NCBI RefSeq assembly: GCF_012273515.2
Contig: NZ_CP050975.2
Location: 3,596,001 to 3,660,000 of the forward strand
Direction of reading: 5' to 3'
Length of the DNA stretch: 64,000 nucleotides
Source: Streptomyces sp. RPA4-2
Lineage (GTDB): Bacteria; Actinomycetota; Actinomycetes; Streptomycetales; Streptomycetaceae
Shown here: positions 63,353 through 64,000 of the stretch, piece after piece
How positions within the stretch are numbered: position 1 is the first letter of the stretch
Layout of the letters: every line of letters starts with the position of its first letter
Made by a program: the position numbers and the translations under genes
Notes under the pieces: generated by a model
Seen by the model: the letters and a program-made list of their open reading frames with translations, nothing else
The model's database searches: none
Told to the model about the DNA's origin: nothing

Positions 63353-63835
63353 ATGGACACGTCCTGGTGGCTCGCGTTGGCGGCCGTGGTGCTGCTCGCG
63401 CTCGTCGCGACGCTGGTGGACGGCTGGGGACGCCGTGGGCGCCGGCCCTCCGCCCGCACCCGGCCGCCCGGCCGGCCCGGTCGCCCCGGCCGGCGGCCCG
63501 CGCGACGGTCCGTCGGGGTGCGGCGGGGGACGCGGCCCCGGCCGGCGGAGATCTGGTGGGCGAACGTTCCCTACGAGGACATGGCCGGAGGCAAGGACCG
63601 GCCGTGTCTGGTCCTGGTGGTGCGGGGGGAACGGGCGACCGTCGCGAAGATCACGAGCAAGTACCACGACGAGCGGGCCGGGGTGATTCCGCTGCCGCCC
63701 GGGGCGGTCGGGGACGGGCGGGCGAGTTTCCTGGAGACGGATGAGCTGCGCGAGGTGTCCGTCGGGGAGTTCCGGCGGCGGGTCGGGGTGGTCGATCCGG
63801 TGCTGTGGGACCAGGTCCGCCACCTGGCCGACTGA
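63353..63835 (+). CDS. PemK/MazF-family protein with N-terminal membrane anchor
   Basis: 160 residues. A first transmembrane helix (WWLALAAVVLLALVATLVDGW) and an Arg/Pro-rich linker are followed by a MazF-like barrel (about 65-160) with AEIWWANVPYEDMAGGKDRPCLVL and KITSKYHDERAGVIPL. The usual antitoxin gene is absent on both sides. So a free toxin is doubtful; it may be a domesticated RNA-binding or nuclease protein at the membrane. Confidence 0.78.
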   Translation: MDTSWWLALAAVVLLALVATLVDGWGRRGRRPSARTRPPGRPGRPGRRPARRSVGVRRGTRPRPAEIWWANVPYEDMAGGKDRPCLVLVVRGERATVAKITSKYHDERAGVIPLPPGAVGDGRASFLETDELREVSVGEFRRRVGVVDPVLWDQVRHLAD

Positions 63836-63840
63836 CGTCC

Positions 63841-63895
63841 TCGCCCCCGGGGCTCCGCCCCGGACCCCGCCGAGGGGCTGCGCCCCTGGACCCCC
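63841..63895. repeat. GC-rich hairpin repeats
   Basis: CCCCGGGGCTCCGCCCCGGA and GGGGCTGCGCCCCTGGACCC are two hairpin-forming units found after many Streptomyces genes, likely acting as terminators for the MazF-like gene. Confidence 0.6.
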
Positions 63896-63913
63896 GCATC
63901 GCCCGAAGGGCTC

Positions 63914-63967
63914 GTCCTCGATCGCCGGACGGGCCGGAGATGCGGGCCCCGTCCGGCGATCGAGGAC
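63914..63967. repeat. Palindromic Streptomyces intergenic repeat
   Basis: GTCCTCGATCGCCGGACGGG and its exact inverse pair over 20 bp with a 14-base loop. This unit is scattered through Streptomyces genomes. Confidence 0.8.
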
Positions 63968-64000
63968 AAGGCCCTTAAGGCCGAACGGGGGTGTGGGGGC

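Overview
High-GC actinobacterial chromosome, almost certainly Streptomyces. The evidence is the overwhelming G/C at third codon positions, GTG starts, ATGA/GTGA coupling, class E and F sortases, LAXTG-type surface protein, DUF397/DUF5753/SpoIIAB-like trio, and the nagE2-nagE1-nagF-rph-rdgB gene order known from S. coelicolor.

Layout. 0.3-1.6 kb: class F sortase with a secreted anchored partner. 1.7-10.9 kb: a HAD phosphatase, then an aminophosphonate locus (phosphodiesterase-like Tat protein, PhnSTUV-type ABC importer, phosphonatase-like HAD, TIGR03364-type FAD oxidase, PhnF-like GntR regulator) with a visible operator and terminators. 11-21.7 kb: a LAETG surface protein with two compensating frameshifts, a ROK repressor divergent from a Gfo/Idh dehydrogenase across a near-perfect inverted repeat, an HbpS/UPF0303-like protein, FAA hydrolase, YidC paralogue, class E sortase, secreted GH30 galactanase and a SEC-C protein.

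21.9-35.6 kb is a defence island and the most interesting part. It holds a GHKL (paraMORC-like) ATPase, a Z1/SF2 protein, a NaeI-family nuclease, an NgoMIV-family nuclease, Vsr, a small HTH-like protein on the other strand, a wHTH/zinc protein, a ParB-like protein, a SNF2-type helicase, a 5mC methyltransferase and the ruins of an HNH nuclease gene. The NaeI and NgoMIV prototypes are unrelated folds that cut the same palindrome GCCGGC. Here they sit head to tail with one cytosine methyltransferase and a T:G mismatch endonuclease. Third-position GC falls inside the Z1 gene and stays lower through the island, which points to mosaic assembly.

35.6-39.3 kb: a SpoIIAB-like/XRE-DUF5753/DUF397 trio whose XRE gene is split by a complete IS1380-family element with a 4-bp duplication. 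39.4-50.5 kb: a GlxA-type regulator, small membrane proteins separated by a 193-bp MITE sitting exactly on two overlapping stop codons, an MFS transporter, a DUF445 protein, an SGNH hydrolase, a DUF1707 protein and an ABC-2 exporter of three genes. 50.7-57.7 kb: a class A PBP, a Gdx/SugE guanidinium exporter under a guanidine-III riboswitch, a GroES-like protein, a DUF3618 protein, Bcp, two paralogous HNH proteins, an unusual tRNA and RdgB. 57.7-64 kb: RNase PH, the GlcNAc PTS (nagF, nagE1, nagE2) with DasR boxes, an MBL hydrolase and a membrane-anchored MazF-like protein, ending in common Streptomyces palindromic repeats.
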